The position numbers were made by a program, and so were the translations under genes. Shown piece by piece: positions 1 through 11,235 of a DNA stretch of 64,000 nucleotides. The stretch is from NCBI GenBank assembly GCA_032173965.1, contig JAVUNC010000019.1:16856234-16920233 (forward strand), given 5' to 3'. The DNA comes from Sitta carolinensis. Taxonomy: Eukaryota > Chordata > Aves > Passeriformes > Sittidae. A model generated the notes under the pieces. That model saw only the letters and a list, made by a program, of their open reading frames with translations. It was not told the origin of the DNA and did no database searches. Numbering within the stretch: position 1 is the first letter of the stretch; each line of letters begins with the position of its first letter.

Positions 1-86
1 GCAAATGGATGACAGGAGCAGTCTTCCTGTCACCTCTGTTTCCGGCATCCAAACATCTGGGGACTTTACTTCTGTCGCATTTCTAT

Positions 87-90
<4 letters not shown>

Positions 91-136
<46 letters not shown>
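91..136. repeat. poly-T homopolymer, 46 nt
   Basis: An uninterrupted run of 46 T. No recognisable retrocopy flanks it on either side, so it is recorded as a simple repeat and not as the tail of a retroposed gene. Homopolymers this long are often mis-sized in assemblies. Confidence 0.95.
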
Positions 137-139
<3 letters not shown>

Positions 140-3100
140 TTGTAATCTATTCTCATATTTCTGCCTATATTTTTATTTTATGGACCTTACATAAATAACC
201 CTGGAGTCTGCTGTTCTTGAATGGATGGATAAGAAGGACCCGGTCCCTCCCTTTGCAGTTTGATACCTGGTAAATTAGTTAATGTTGTGTGTATGGTGAT
301 GGGAAATGCTCAGGAGTTTTCCATCAGTATGTTTATTCATTGGAAAATGTGCCCTCCATAATTTAAAACAGGATGGAAATTCAAATCTCTGATGAGAACT
401 AAAAGCTTTCCTGATTTAGTGCAAGTCTTGGGTAGCAGCAAAATAGAGGAAATGGATTTTTAGTATATTTAATGCGAAACCACAGAGGTGGCCAAAGGGA
501 AGGAGAGAAAGGCAAGCAACCTGAAAGGAGTTTTAGCTCTGGACTGGTGACATCTCAGTTAATTTAATAATGGCATTTAAAATGTGAGTGGGGAAAACAA
601 GGCTGTAATGAAGGACAGGCACCTTGACTCTTACAGGAAAAGAGTAGTTCAAATCCAGCACAGGATTAGAAAAATCAAAAACTTTCTGGGGTATTATATT
701 TTGGCTCTGCTCTAAGGTTTACATGGGCTTCTGTGGTGTTTGTTACGTTTGTATATCAAGGACAAGGCAGAATGGAATTTAAATGCCAATACTGAGATCT
801 AGAGGGAAAGTCAAATGAGAAAAGCAGTCAGGTGTTGTGTCAGATAGATACATACAGGTGTAAATGTCTGGATTAACCACTGGGCATGGCTCTCTGGTGA
901 GAAACGTTTATATGGGAGGAAACATGAATACTATTCATTATTGAAAATAACTATTTGTTGTGCCTCAGTCTGTTGGTTTAAAAAGTAACTCACATCCAGT
1001 CAGGGGTTAGAAATGAATGCTGCCTGGCAGGGTAATTTCTTATCAGACAGCTCATAGATTTCAAGCTATTTGACCAAACCAGAGCAGTGAATAGTTAACA
1101 ATAAATGTAGTTCTAGAAACCAGGAAAAAGCACCTAAGAAAAGAAAGAAGGTACTCAGGTTTTTTTTTGGTTTTTTTTTTTTGTTTTTTTTTTTGTTTTT
1201 TTTGTTTTTTTTTTTTTTTGATGACATAGTCAGAAGAAATTATTTGACTAAGGATAATGAAGCATCAGGTCTAAAATGTTTTCACCACATGCATTTATAA
1301 TTCAGTAGATGTGAAAAACAGGTTGATTTTTAACCCTCTGGTGGCAGATGGTTGCCTGGCCTAAACTTATGCCATTTTTTTGAAGTCAGTATTATTAAGC
1401 CAGTTTACCAAGAGGTGAAATTCAGCTCTGTGTTGGGATTTTTAAGAGCTTTAGTGCCACAGGCTGTACCTGGCAGAGTTTTCCCCTCAGGACCTCCCCA
1501 GGAAAGGAGAGAAATATTGAAATAACAAAGTAAAGCTCCAGGGGCTGAGCTGAGCACAGACCTGGCCAAGTCCTCTGTCCTGCTGCAAGGAGAGCTCTGT
1601 ACAAGAGTTTGCTTTTGCCCCACCTTTTCCTACTGAAAATACCACACAATCCTTCTGTGTTACCTGGGAGTTTGCAGCACAAGTGTTGGGAAAACCGTTT
1701 GTTAAATGGAAATATGAAAAGAGTAGATTTTAAATAAATAATCTACTCAGACGTTGTGTAATCACAAAGATAATTTATTTGTATCAGGGAAGTGTTTAAT
1801 TATCATATACAGAAGTGTTCCATTTTTATGCATATTCAGTTTTACTACGTAATTCAAATTAAATCTCTAAGCATATGTGTTAGAACTGTTCAGCAGATTT
1901 CTGTCTCCAGACATTGTAATATGGGAAAGCAGAGCTTCAGAAATATTTTCTTTCTCTTGATTCCCTTTCCCTGTTAAAACTGGCATCTAGAAAACTTTTC
2001 TGAAGGACTAAGGTAAGAGCTAGAGTAAAACCACTCTTTGACAAACTGCATTATTTGGAAAAGACACAGATGTGTAGAACTCTTTGGCCTTTAATCCTGG
2101 TATTTTTCGAAAATATTTTCTGGTCAGAAGCTGCCCAGCTCTGATTAATGAAAACCATCTCTAAACCGGTGCAAAGCTAAGCTCTTGTCTGGGAAGTTTT
2201 TTAATTAGTGTAAAGGTTATGTTACACCTGTGATTATTTCCAATGACTTCCAGAATCAAAGGTTAGTTTAGCATCATGCATAAGTGATAAATAAATAGCT
2301 TCCCAGATACTTTTGGGTTTATTTTACTTTGCATCTCCAATTCTGCCACTGCAATTGCAGGAAAATATGTTGATCACTTGTTTAAAGAATGACATATCAT
2401 AAATATAGATATCTTTTTGGCAATGTCTAAAAATACTCTTCAGTCTTGTGTGGCCTAATGATTGATGCAGCTCGGAAATCAAACTCTTGTCTAGGGGTTG
2501 TTGTAAGATAAATTTATGGTTTAGGACTAAAATTCACATGAGCTGAGCGGGGGCAGTGTGAAGAGGGTACTGTTTTAAGATGCTAAAAATGGCTTCTGGC
2601 AGAATTTAGGAGCCAGGATAGTGTAACTATTCAACTGTCTGGGCTTTGTTTGCTTTCTTTTTAACAAATGATCCACTTCTGTTCCTGTCTGCAAACAGAT
2701 TTGGAAGAATGATAAAAAAGGCCTTGGCAGCTCATGGCTCTTTCACCTCCTCTCTTTCCATATTGTACTCATGGCTGGTATTGGTGGTGAGCATGGCAAC
2801 GTGTTCTGAATGCATCCAAATTAATAACCCTCTTTTTAACATAGGGCAGACCAGCAGGCATTTTTAATTGTTGCTTAATGATCTTGGTTTGCAAGCAGTG
2901 ATCCTCCGGCCACCAACAAGTGAAAAACCAAAGCTTTGGGATGGAGGTTTTGAACCCAAATGGGCTCTGCCCACTGGCAATGAGTGAGGGATGGGGACGG
3001 AGGAGAAGTGTTGCTGCAGCTTTTCTGGATTGTGTAACACTTTAATCAGGAGGTTCTATGTGCATGTCCCGGGCGCTCGGTGCTTGGCGGAGAAGTCGTC

Positions 3101-4969
3101 TGTCGAAACAAGAGAATTACAAAACCACTTTAAGGAAGTGAAAGTTGGCCTCCCATAAAATGTCCAAAGGTACTGAATGCAGGGCTTCATTTGGAAAAAG
3201 AAAAAGACATATTGACTCTAGATGATGCATAGATTCCTATTTTTAAAAAGAAGCTTTGACTCAGGAGCTTCCCTTCACCTTAAAATAAATAACTCCTCCC
3301 AGCCAATAATTTCAGAATGAGATCCGTTTTCTCTCTCTGGGTTGTTTCATAGCCCTGATGCTGCTGTATCAAAGTGCTTCTCTCGTTTTGATAAATCCTC
3401 AAGAGACAGGAAGGCAATATAATTGCAAGCCAGTTTTTCAAAAACTTCTGGATAACCCCCATTAAAGGCACAAAAGCATAGCTGCAAAAATTATTCATTT
3501 CACTCATAAATCCAAACACAATCATTTACGGCTTGGAAAATGGGCTGATTTATCCAAGGTGGCCTGTAGTTGTTGTGGCTGAGTGAAGTTAAATAATGCA
3601 GTACTCTTTAAAATTGCATGAGTATATGATTTTGTTTGCTTTATTCATTCCTACTCCCTTGTAGTTTATTGCAGTCAATGATTATTGCATCTGTTCAATC
3701 CATCTCTGCAGCTGTGGGAACGGCTGTGCTGTGCACTAGGCTAGACTGTTCCAAAAGAAAGCTGAACTTTCTCTCTGCTCTGAGTGTAGGAATGACTGCA
3801 TGGCCTTGCCTTTATCCTAAGGAAAGCACAGCATGGAAAGTGAGTAAAGGTTACCTTCCAATAAAATAACCTGATCAACCACACTGGCATCCTTAGGAAG
3901 CAAAAGAGTTTCTACACACCAAGAGTTTCTACCACACAAAGCAGCAGTTGCAATGTCCCTGTCTCCTGATCAGGCTCACTGTAGGGTCTTCCTTTCTGGA
4001 TCTGTGTGCCAAGAGAGCCTTCCTGGACTAAACTGTATGGCAAACTAAAGTCTGGGAATGCTGAAGGAGAGGTGCAAGGGGAAGTACCAGGAGAGCATCT
4101 ACCACTGCTACCTGCTGCACAGCAGAACTGCAAAAGCAGCCTGGCCTTTGGAAGAGGAGGAGACTGTCCAAGGAGGCATGGGGCTGCTGGAAGCCTCAGC
4201 AGCTCTGTGCTCTGTGTAGCTCTGCCAGCACCTCAGTGCACAGCCTTGAGCAAGCCACTGCAGCTGTGGACACCCCTCCTTGGCCAGGATTAGCTGTACC
4301 TGCCCAGGCTGGCCTGACTGCCCTCACAGCTCTGCTCAAAGAGATTGCATCAGTGTCCCACGGTGCACAGAAGAAAGTAATGAGCTGGATTAACAAGGCT
4401 TAACACACCTATTTACACTGATCAAATGATAGGGTGATCTTGCCTGCAGTTACTTAGGGAGAGGTCATGACAGCCACTTTGCCAACAGCAGCGTGGAGAT
4501 GAGGGCAGATGGCCAGGGATGACAGTCCAGTATCTCCCACTGGCCTAGCTGTCTGCATAGGTAGCTCTTTCCAGGCCCTTTGGAGCCTGCAGAACAAGGC
4601 TTGGAAACATGCATTTGGTACTGGTCTAAAAAACCACGGTGAAGTGTGATGCTGAGAGAGTGTTTCAGACACGGGTCCAAACATTACTTAGTAATTAATA
4701 TTATTAATTTGTATCAGCTTTTTCTCTGCTTGTGTAAAAGTTATTGTCCTTCCTATCTGAGAGACAGGAACAGAGGGAAGGTGGTAAGTACCAAAGAATC
4801 TGGCAGTTGTCAAGTCTTATGTGAGATTCAGGTACAAGAAATGAAATCCTGACCCAGTGAAAACCAGCAGAACTCTTGTAAGCAGCTTCAGCATGGCAAA
4901 GATCCGAATGAGCAGAGGAAGACTGTGCAGTGTGAGGCATTGCTCACATCAAGGAGCCTCTCTCCTGTG
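137..4969. other. gene-poor AT-rich DNA
   Basis: No convincing coding exon, RNA gene or full mobile element is visible. Open frames are short, have no supporting splice sites and do not look protein-like. A T-rich simple repeat lies at 1160-1219. A block near 3050-3170 with several CpGs and a mixed, non-repetitive composition stands out from its AT-rich surroundings and could be a conserved regulatory element, but conservation cannot be assessed here. The stretch is compatible with intron or intergenic sequence. Confidence 0.6.
1160..1219. repeat. T-rich simple repeat with spaced G
   Basis: A 60-nt tract of T runs interrupted by single or double G residues. It is a low-complexity sequence with no coding content. 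Confidence 0.9.
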
Positions 4970-5147
4970 GGAACCTGAGGAGTTACAGAGGATGCCTCAT
5001 CCCTGGAAGTGTTCAGGGGCAGGCTGGATGGGGCTTTGAGCAGCCAGGTGTAGTGGAAGGCATCCCTGCCCACAGCATTGGGCTTGGACCTAGATGGCCT
5101 TTAAGGCCCCTCTCAACCCAAACGATTGCCTGATCCTCTGGCACAGT
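4970..5147 (+). mobile_element. CR1 LINE 3'-end fragment, sense
   Basis: The sequence carries the avian CR1 3' end in the sense direction. It contains a diverged form of the segment for a 'serine-leucine-glutamate then phenylalanine-lysine' C-terminus (catccctggaagtgttcagg), followed by 'ctggatggggctttgagcagcc', the 'agatggcctttaaggcccc' block and 'tctcaacccaaacgattgcctg', which stands where the octamer-like CR1 tail would begin. Several substitutions and small gaps show it is old. It is 5'-truncated, as most CR1 copies are, and has no coding capacity. Confidence 0.85.
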
Positions 5148-5345
5148 CAGTGCTGGTTTTGCTTAGCCCTGTGACTGTTGTGTGTCATCAGGTGAACCCC
5201 GAGGTACTGAGACAGCAGAGGCTCCAGAGTTAACCAGAGGACACTGGTTGCCTGAACTCTTTCTGAGTCAGGTCAGGTTGCTGTCTGTTGGGTCTTGCCC
5301 ATCTCTACCTTTTTTCCTCCTTGTCCTACCCCACCCTCCCTGTAG

Positions 5346-5504
5346 TCAGTCCTGAAATTTGTGAAGCAATTGCCAGCATTTCCAGGCAACCTGCCCAAAG
5401 AGCAACACGGCACAGCAGTTTCTCAAACAGCTCGACCACAGAGGAATTGGACGTGATGCCAAAAGCCCGTGCAATATCTGATAGTACAAGCTCAGCTACT
5501 GGAG
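5346..5504 (+). CDS. candidate internal coding exon, unassigned Ser/Thr-rich protein segment
   Basis: A 159-nt exon is inferred from splice signals and an open frame. It is preceded by a long pyrimidine tract ending in ccctgtag (AG at 5344-5345) and followed by GGAG|GTGAGC (GT at 5505-5506), both close to consensus. The frame enters at codon position 2 and leaves after one base of a codon, so the exon is phase 1/1 and exactly 53 codons long; it could be skipped without shifting frame. The peptide runs from about SPEICEAIASISRQ through ATRHSSFSNSSTTEELDV to ARAISDSTSSATGG. It is hydrophilic and serine/threonine-rich, with RxSS-type sequences that kinases often target, typical of a disordered regulatory region. 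I do not recognise the gene. No partner exon was found in the window, so neighbouring exons would lie in long introns or to the left. The minus strand is also open here but its splice sites are weaker. Confidence 0.55.
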
Positions 5505-6379
5505 GTGAGCAATAAAAACTCCTGCTCTCATCTTTTTCCCTCTGTCTCTTTGATCTCTTGGTCACAGAGAAGGTTTGACTATCTCATCTAAAGGCACCAA
5601 AAAAGAAGGCTAAAAGCCAGAAGAACCAAAGGCTTTTTATGAACCAAGTTAAGCTATCGCACTGCAAAGGAAGAATTTGGAAGGGGGCTGACTTGCATTT
5701 CTCTGTCTTTGTTACATTGTCCTTAGGCCTGGTAGCATCTTATTAATTTATACAGTCACTGCAAAATAAAGGTGCTAGCCTTCCTGAAAATTTGTGTTGC
5801 TTGGCCTGTGCTAGAATGAAAACCAGATTATTTTAATTGTCATAACTATTTTAATTCTAGAAGGAACCATGACTGGGAGATTCTGTCTTCACCATGTTAC
5901 TTTGAAAAGCATTTGGGATGAATTTCAAAAGATTTGATTACATAGAACAAGTATCTTTTTATTTACAATAGTAAAGACAATGATAAAAATGTCCTAAGGG
6001 GACAAGTAATTAAAAAATTTTAAAAATAAACGACCAAAACCCATAAAGACTAGCAAAGGTTCCTTTCTTTAGAAACTAAAAATTGCATACTCAGTGCATA
6101 AGAGGAGTTTTTAAATGGAGAAGATTGTACAATGGTTCTGTCCCACAGCACTAACTCTTCTCCTGCCCTTGTCCAGATCCTGCTGACCATACTGCATGTG
6201 GGGACTCACCAATGTAGGCTTTTGATTTGGTTTAAATTCTTTCATTATCAGTCAGTTGCTGGTGAGTGTTCATGTTCACCTAATCCATGCCAAAAATATC
6301 ACAGTAAATTTTACAAAATGAATATCAGCACTCACTTGAAACTGTTAGCAAAGAAATCCAAGAAAACAGTGTTGTTTCC

Positions 6380-6428
<49 letters not shown>

Positions 6429-8212
6429 CCTCCTCCTAACATACTGCTTTGATCTGCCATGCAATTGGGTCAGCACTTGGGAAATACATTTCAACATCCA
6501 CATGTGTGATGTGAATATTATGCAAGAGATCCTAAATGTAAAACCTCACGAATCCTAGGACAGATCACCCTGTCAAGACGACATGACACCTGCAAAAGCC
6601 TTTAACTAGCACGAGAAACAAACTAGTCAAGAGCAAAACAAAAAGACAAGTATCACTGTGCCAGAGCCTCATTTAATTAGAACAGCACAGGCCCAGAAAT
6701 CACCAGCTCCCACAGATCATTACTGGATAAGAAAGCCTCTGTTCATTTCCAGAGCAGGATTATGCTGATACTCAGTCTGGGGACATTTTAGGCCTTGTCC
6801 ACACAAGAAGGTTTTACCAGAGAATTTTCCTAGGGTAAATGAGCCTAAATGCTCATGCAGCCAGGTGAGCTCTCAGTCAGAAACCCATTGGTGGTGTGCA
6901 GGAAGCCATTTCTGGAGCCTGCAGACAGGCAGTGAATTGGGGGATGCATCCTGGGCTGTGCAGAGTTGCACAAGCACTGCTGGTCTGCTGGATGCTTCTG
7001 AGGAGAAAAGCAATGTGAGAGAACTGTGTCCTGAATAGCTGCAGCCAGCAGCAGGTGCTGGCTAGGGTTCCCTTCTGCCCCTCCAAAGGGTGTCTGCAGT
7101 ACAGGAGGCTTCATGGTGTGTGCTCTGACTTCCAAAATGTCCTTCCTCTGCAGGGCCTGGGAGCACAGAGACAACTTTCAGTGCTGGGCACCACTACCAA
7201 GGGTCTTGTCCTGGGGAGAGGTAGATGCTCTATGAGATCTCAGCTCAGTGTGAGCGAGCAGAGAGGCTGCCCTGGGGAGACCCCAAAGGGAGCCTCAAGA
7301 GAGACCACGGAGAGAAGAGCAAGGAGCAGAGGCAAGGCAGCAGTATGGGGGATCAGAGCTGTGCAGCTCAGAGGGCCCTTAGATAGGTTCACAGTGGAGG
7401 AGAGGGGTTGGCCTCTTCCCTTGTAACCCCATATCCCTGAGGGCAATGAGGATACAGCCCTGATGGCTGAGGCTGAATTCTCTGTCACTCCCAAGAGACA
7501 TAAAATTATGGCTGTGGGGACACAGACTCCTGGAGCCCAGGGGTTACTCAGCAGGGCATAGGGCAGCCTTCCCACTGGCACCCTTCACCTGGGAAGGACT
7601 GGGGAGATTCCCTGGCAGTGCCTACCACCATCCCCTCAGTAGGACACCGTGCTGTCACAGGTGAGCTCTGCAGGCTCTTTCAGTCCTGTATTCCCACAGA
7701 AACGGTGGCAGCATGGTTCAGAGACACTGTCCCAACCTGCCACAAAAAGCTCTGACCTCAATCTGTCTTATGAATCCCACAGCAGCCAAGAAATCAAGAG
7801 GGAACTCAGCTGGGTTCCTTTTTAATCTGGAAGAGGTTAAAAATCAGACACATTCCTTCACCTCAGGTCACTGTCTGGGCTTTGGTCCCCCTTTTTCATT
7901 TCTGTTTTCTTCTCAGAGCAAGTCCAGCCCTCTGTGCCTTGATAGGACCTTCTCCCACTCCTTCCTTGGCCTACCTTGCCTTCCTTCAGGGACTGGGGTC
8001 TGCTGGGGCCTTTCATAGCCACCAAAGCAGGCTCTTTTCCCTGGAAAAAGCAAAATTGTTTGTTTTGCGCAACAAAATGCCATGCAGTTAGAGAGTTATT
8101 ACCATTTGTTAAAGCATTCCTGCCTTCCTCATTTGCTGAACTACGATCTCACAATCTTGTGCATTTTAATTTCTGCAGTAGGCACAATCCACAAATTTGC
8201 CCTAAAAGTTAC
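5505..8212. other. non-coding interval between the two left-hand exons
   Basis: This interval contains a long poly-T at 6386-6428 and otherwise unremarkable sequence. Several open frames between 6845 and 8090 overlap each other on both strands, lack usable splice junctions and have mixed cysteine/tryptophan-rich translations, as expected of chance frames in moderately GC-rich DNA. If the minus-strand SDR gene is intact, this is part of its first intron. The second SDR exon, which should encode the NNAG region, was looked for here and not found. Confidence 0.55.
6386..6428. repeat. poly-T homopolymer, 43 nt
   Basis: An uninterrupted run of 43 T preceded by a short pyrimidine-rich stretch. No retrocopy is recognisable beside it. 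Confidence 0.95.
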
Positions 8213-8606
8213 CTTTCAGGGATAAGTGGCTTTCTATGAAGGTTTTCACTGTCCTCTGATACTCATCTTCAGTCAGGTGGAGCTGGGCTACCTCCTTGTT
8301 CAATGAGCATTCTTCTGTCACTGTCCTCTCCTCTTGAGCAGACCACTGTGCAGCAGACACCCCGAAACCTGCTTTATTCAGGTTTCTTGCAAACATCCTC
8401 CCAATGGAACTGTTGGATACAAGAATTACAATTGCTCTCCCTTTCACATCGCCGTTCCTCTCCGCGGTGCCAAAGGAGAAGATGATAATGCAGCAGGTCA
8501 GAAACGCGATGGAAACACACATGAAGGCATAGAGGAGGCAGGAGAGGGTCATGGCGAGCACTAAGTCTGTGGCCAGCAGGAAGATGTGCTGCAAGAGGAA
8601 AATCAT
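8213..8606 (-). CDS. first coding exon of a membrane-anchored short-chain dehydrogenase/reductase (SDR), degenerate cofactor motif
   Basis: This minus-strand exon encodes 131 codons plus one base. Residues 1-45 are strongly hydrophobic, as in SDRs anchored in the endoplasmic reticulum membrane. Residues 57-86 match the start of the Rossmann fold of the retinol/hydroxysteroid dehydrogenase group (SDR9C-like): a beta strand, then LVSNSSIG at 62-69 where the family has TGxxxGxG, then RMFARNLNKAGFGV at 70-83, matching the usual [KR]xxAR.L...G..V helix and second strand. The exon ends SLK-G at AAAG|GTAACT, the place where relatives join to a following exon beginning LWGLVNNAG. I chose the ATG at 8606 because it has A at -3, starts directly before the membrane segment and lies downstream of a TATA-like element; an ATG further upstream in the same frame precedes that element. 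Only the last glycine of the cofactor motif survives, so it may be a pseudoenzyme or a decaying gene. HSD17B2-, HSD11B2-, BDH1- or RDH-like identity cannot be decided. Confidence 0.6.
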
Positions 8607-8685
8607 TGTTAGGAGGATTAGCTGCTGCCTCCTCGCTCTCAAGCCAGCCGAGGAATCTGCCAGGAGTCTCCGCGTGCACCACACT

Positions 8686-8693
8686 GTTATAAA
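8686..8693 (-). promoter_or_regulatory. TATA-like element upstream of the SDR exon
   Basis: On the minus strand the sequence reads GGCTTTATAACAGTG, with TTTATAAC as a TATA-like box. A start site about 25-30 nt downstream, near 8660, would leave a 5' leader of roughly 50 nt before the chosen ATG at 8606. The local sequence is GC-richer than its surroundings. The assignment rests on position and motif only. Confidence 0.45.
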
Positions 8694-8793
8694 GCCAGGA
8701 GCCTTGCGAAATGTGCGGAGGCAAGGCAAAGCCCCGTGGGGAGGATGAATCATTTTCTGGGATAGAGCAACAATGGGGATTTTCAAGTCACGT

Positions 8794-11079
8794 TACATTT
8801 TCAGGCAAAAGCAGTGCTCTGTTTGTCTTGGCTTTGCTGTGCATTTGGATGCTCTGCTGGACTGAAATGTAAGGATTTGTTTTGTAAGGCCGTTTCATCA
8901 TGTGTCCTCTTTGAGGCCAGTGATGTATATAGGTTATTTGGAAGCAGACATGTTTAAGGGATTTCTTCAAGGAGTGTGTGTGTAGCCCTGGGAAACCCTG
9001 AAGTTAAAACTATGTTGTGTATCTGCTTGGCACTCTGAGGCTCTTAAATTTGCCACTCTCGTACTACTGTAACACAGGTGGTTTTGGTGAGTCTGGGCAG
9101 GGACCCAAGTGGGCACAGGCATGGGAGCCCTGCCCTGTGTAAGCAGCTCTTGTTGTGCTGTAAAACAAACCACCCTGGGAGCACCGTGCTGCTGGGCTCG
9201 AGGGACTGCACCAATCCAGGGGGGGTCACTCACATCAGAGACAAGAAAGAAGCTGGGTGCTGGCGAAAGAGCTTTCTCTTAATGACAGCAGTGATTTAAG
9301 GGAGGGTTCTGCTGTTTCTCAGGCAGGCAGAGCAGTACCATGGCACGGGGCATAGTTATCTCTGACTGCAGGGCATAGGGCAGGGCTCCCTGCTTCGGCT
9401 GTAGCCTCTGCAGAACTGGGGAGAGCCCAGTGGACTTGGGAGTGAGATCAGCAAAGGTGAATGTGGCATCAGCAAGACTCAGCTGACCTGCAGAAGAGGG
9501 TCAGGAGGGATGCTGCCAGCTCTTCTTCCTCACTAAGGCTGGAGGCAAGGCTTTTCTGCCCCTTCTTGGTCATGGTGGAAGTGCTGCTGATCACCACTAA
9601 ACCCTTGGCATCAGGACCTGCTCTTTAAATACTATTTTTTAAATTATTTATTTTTGGTGTGGGCCCATGTAAAGGGTCCCCCTTAAGAAGGTGTGGTTGT
9701 CTTGCAGGTGGGAGTGGTGTTCCTTCCCTGTTCCAGCTGGAAAGGCACTGGGAGTGTGGGACTGGCTGTCAGCATGACCCACACATGTTTGACTGGTCCT
9801 TCTCACTCGCTCATCCTCCATGCAAATGTGCAGATCCCATCTTGTGGATCAATAGTGTTCTGCTATCCAGCTCCACGTGCTTTTGGGATGGCGTTGCTGT
9901 CAGCTGCACCCCAAAACCACACAGTGCACCCCACCCAGCCCGTGTACAAACATGCAGATCATTCTTTGGAGTAGACAAGGGGATGTAGCATCTGATCTGC
10001 TTTCCAGTGGCTCAGCAGCAGCGAGACACAGCAGGGCTGTGGGTATTTGGGGGGCTTATCTCACTCACCAAGAGCTTTTACAAATCTTTAAGCCCTTCTT
10101 GCCAGAAGACTGGGGCAGGACCTGGCCTGCAAAGAATCTGTGGTGGAAAAGAACTGCCTGAACTGCTTATTTAACAGAAAAAGGAATCATTCCTTTCCCT
10201 GGAGCCATGACTGCAAATGCCTGTGCTGGGTTCTGACTGGGCTGGGAAAGCACACGAGTCCCTCCCCACTGGTGAGGACAGCACAGACCTGGCCCTGCTG
10301 CCTCACTTGACAGGGAGAGTGAGTAGCAGGCTGGGTAGCTGTGGTTGCCATGCCTGAGGGTGCCACTGGCCCTCCCCATCCATGGATCAGCAGGAGTGGG
10401 TGGCCCTGGCCAGGCTGGTGTGTCTCGCCAGCTTGATGTGTGACCAGGGCAAGCTCCTTTCTGCAGGCTGATAAGGCCATACTTGCCAGGCTTTGAATGG
10501 GCAGCCTGGGCCTCTTGTAGCCTTGTGGTCCTAGCAAAAAAAGGTCTGTGGTCCTTTTTGCTGCCAGAAAAGAAAAACTCAAGACACTGCCTCTGTAAAC
10601 AATGAATTTGCACACCCTGCTTGTTGTTAAGTGTGCTGACAGAGTGTGAAAAGCCTCCATGCTCCTCTGAACACTGGAGACTAAAGGTCAGCCCAAAAGG
10701 CAGGAGAAGGTGACTGGAGGCCCTGGCTCCAATCTTCCCTCGCTGGCCCCGTGTGGTTGGACTTTTGCCTACGTGTGACGCCAGCTGGAAGATTTATTTC
10801 CTCAATGTGCTTCCGTGGTGATGGAGTTGGGGAAGTTTGTTTCTGTGTGGGGTGCATGGAAGGTTGCATGGAGGCACGTTTTGCCTCAGATCTAGGGTCA
10901 TTTTTCTAGAGTAAAAAAAAAAAATAAATTGTTCGAGTTCTTGGGCTTTTGGCTTAAAAAGAAAAGAGTATTTTACAAAACTTACCTTTTTCTAGTAAAT
11001 GCCATTTATCATGATTGCAGTGACACTACCTGTTGGCCACCAACGGGGCTGCAGCAGCGGGGGCTGGCAAAGCTCCCTC
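8794..11079. other. no recognisable gene
   Basis: Moderately GC-rich non-coding sequence. Overlapping open frames of up to about 157 codons exist on both strands around 9659-10660, but they share the same DNA in several frames, lack splice signals and resemble no protein family I know. They are treated as chance frames. Confidence 0.55.
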
Positions 11080-11235
11080 CCCCCCTCATTTTGTGGGGCC
11101 CACAGCCCTGGGTGATCCCTCCCCTCATTTTGGGGGGCCCGCAGCCCTGGGTGATCCCTCCCCTCATTTTGGGGGGCCCGCAGCCCTGGGTGATCCCTCC
11201 CCTCATTTTGGGGGGCCCGCAGCCCTGAGTGCCCC
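11080..11235. repeat. 39-bp minisatellite, about 4 copies
   Basis: Four tandem copies of a GC-rich 39-bp unit (ccctcattttggggggcccg, then cagccctgggtgatccctc). The tcatt start recurs at 11086, 11125, 11164 and 11203. Inner copies are almost identical; the first and last carry substitutions. Because 39 is a multiple of three, all frames stay open through it and give spurious proline/glycine-rich repeat peptides on both strands. Confidence 0.95.

Noticed and set aside
91..136. Poly-T as the tail of a processed pseudogene on the minus strand
   Set aside because: No intronless coding sequence follows on the expected side.
640..660. tRNA B-box-like agttcaaatccagc
   Set aside because: No A box, acceptor stem or cloverleaf could be formed around it.
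5326..5565. Minus-strand reading of the 5.3-5.5 kb exon region
   Set aside because: The minus frame is open, but its splice sites are clearly worse than the plus-strand acceptor and GTGAGC donor.
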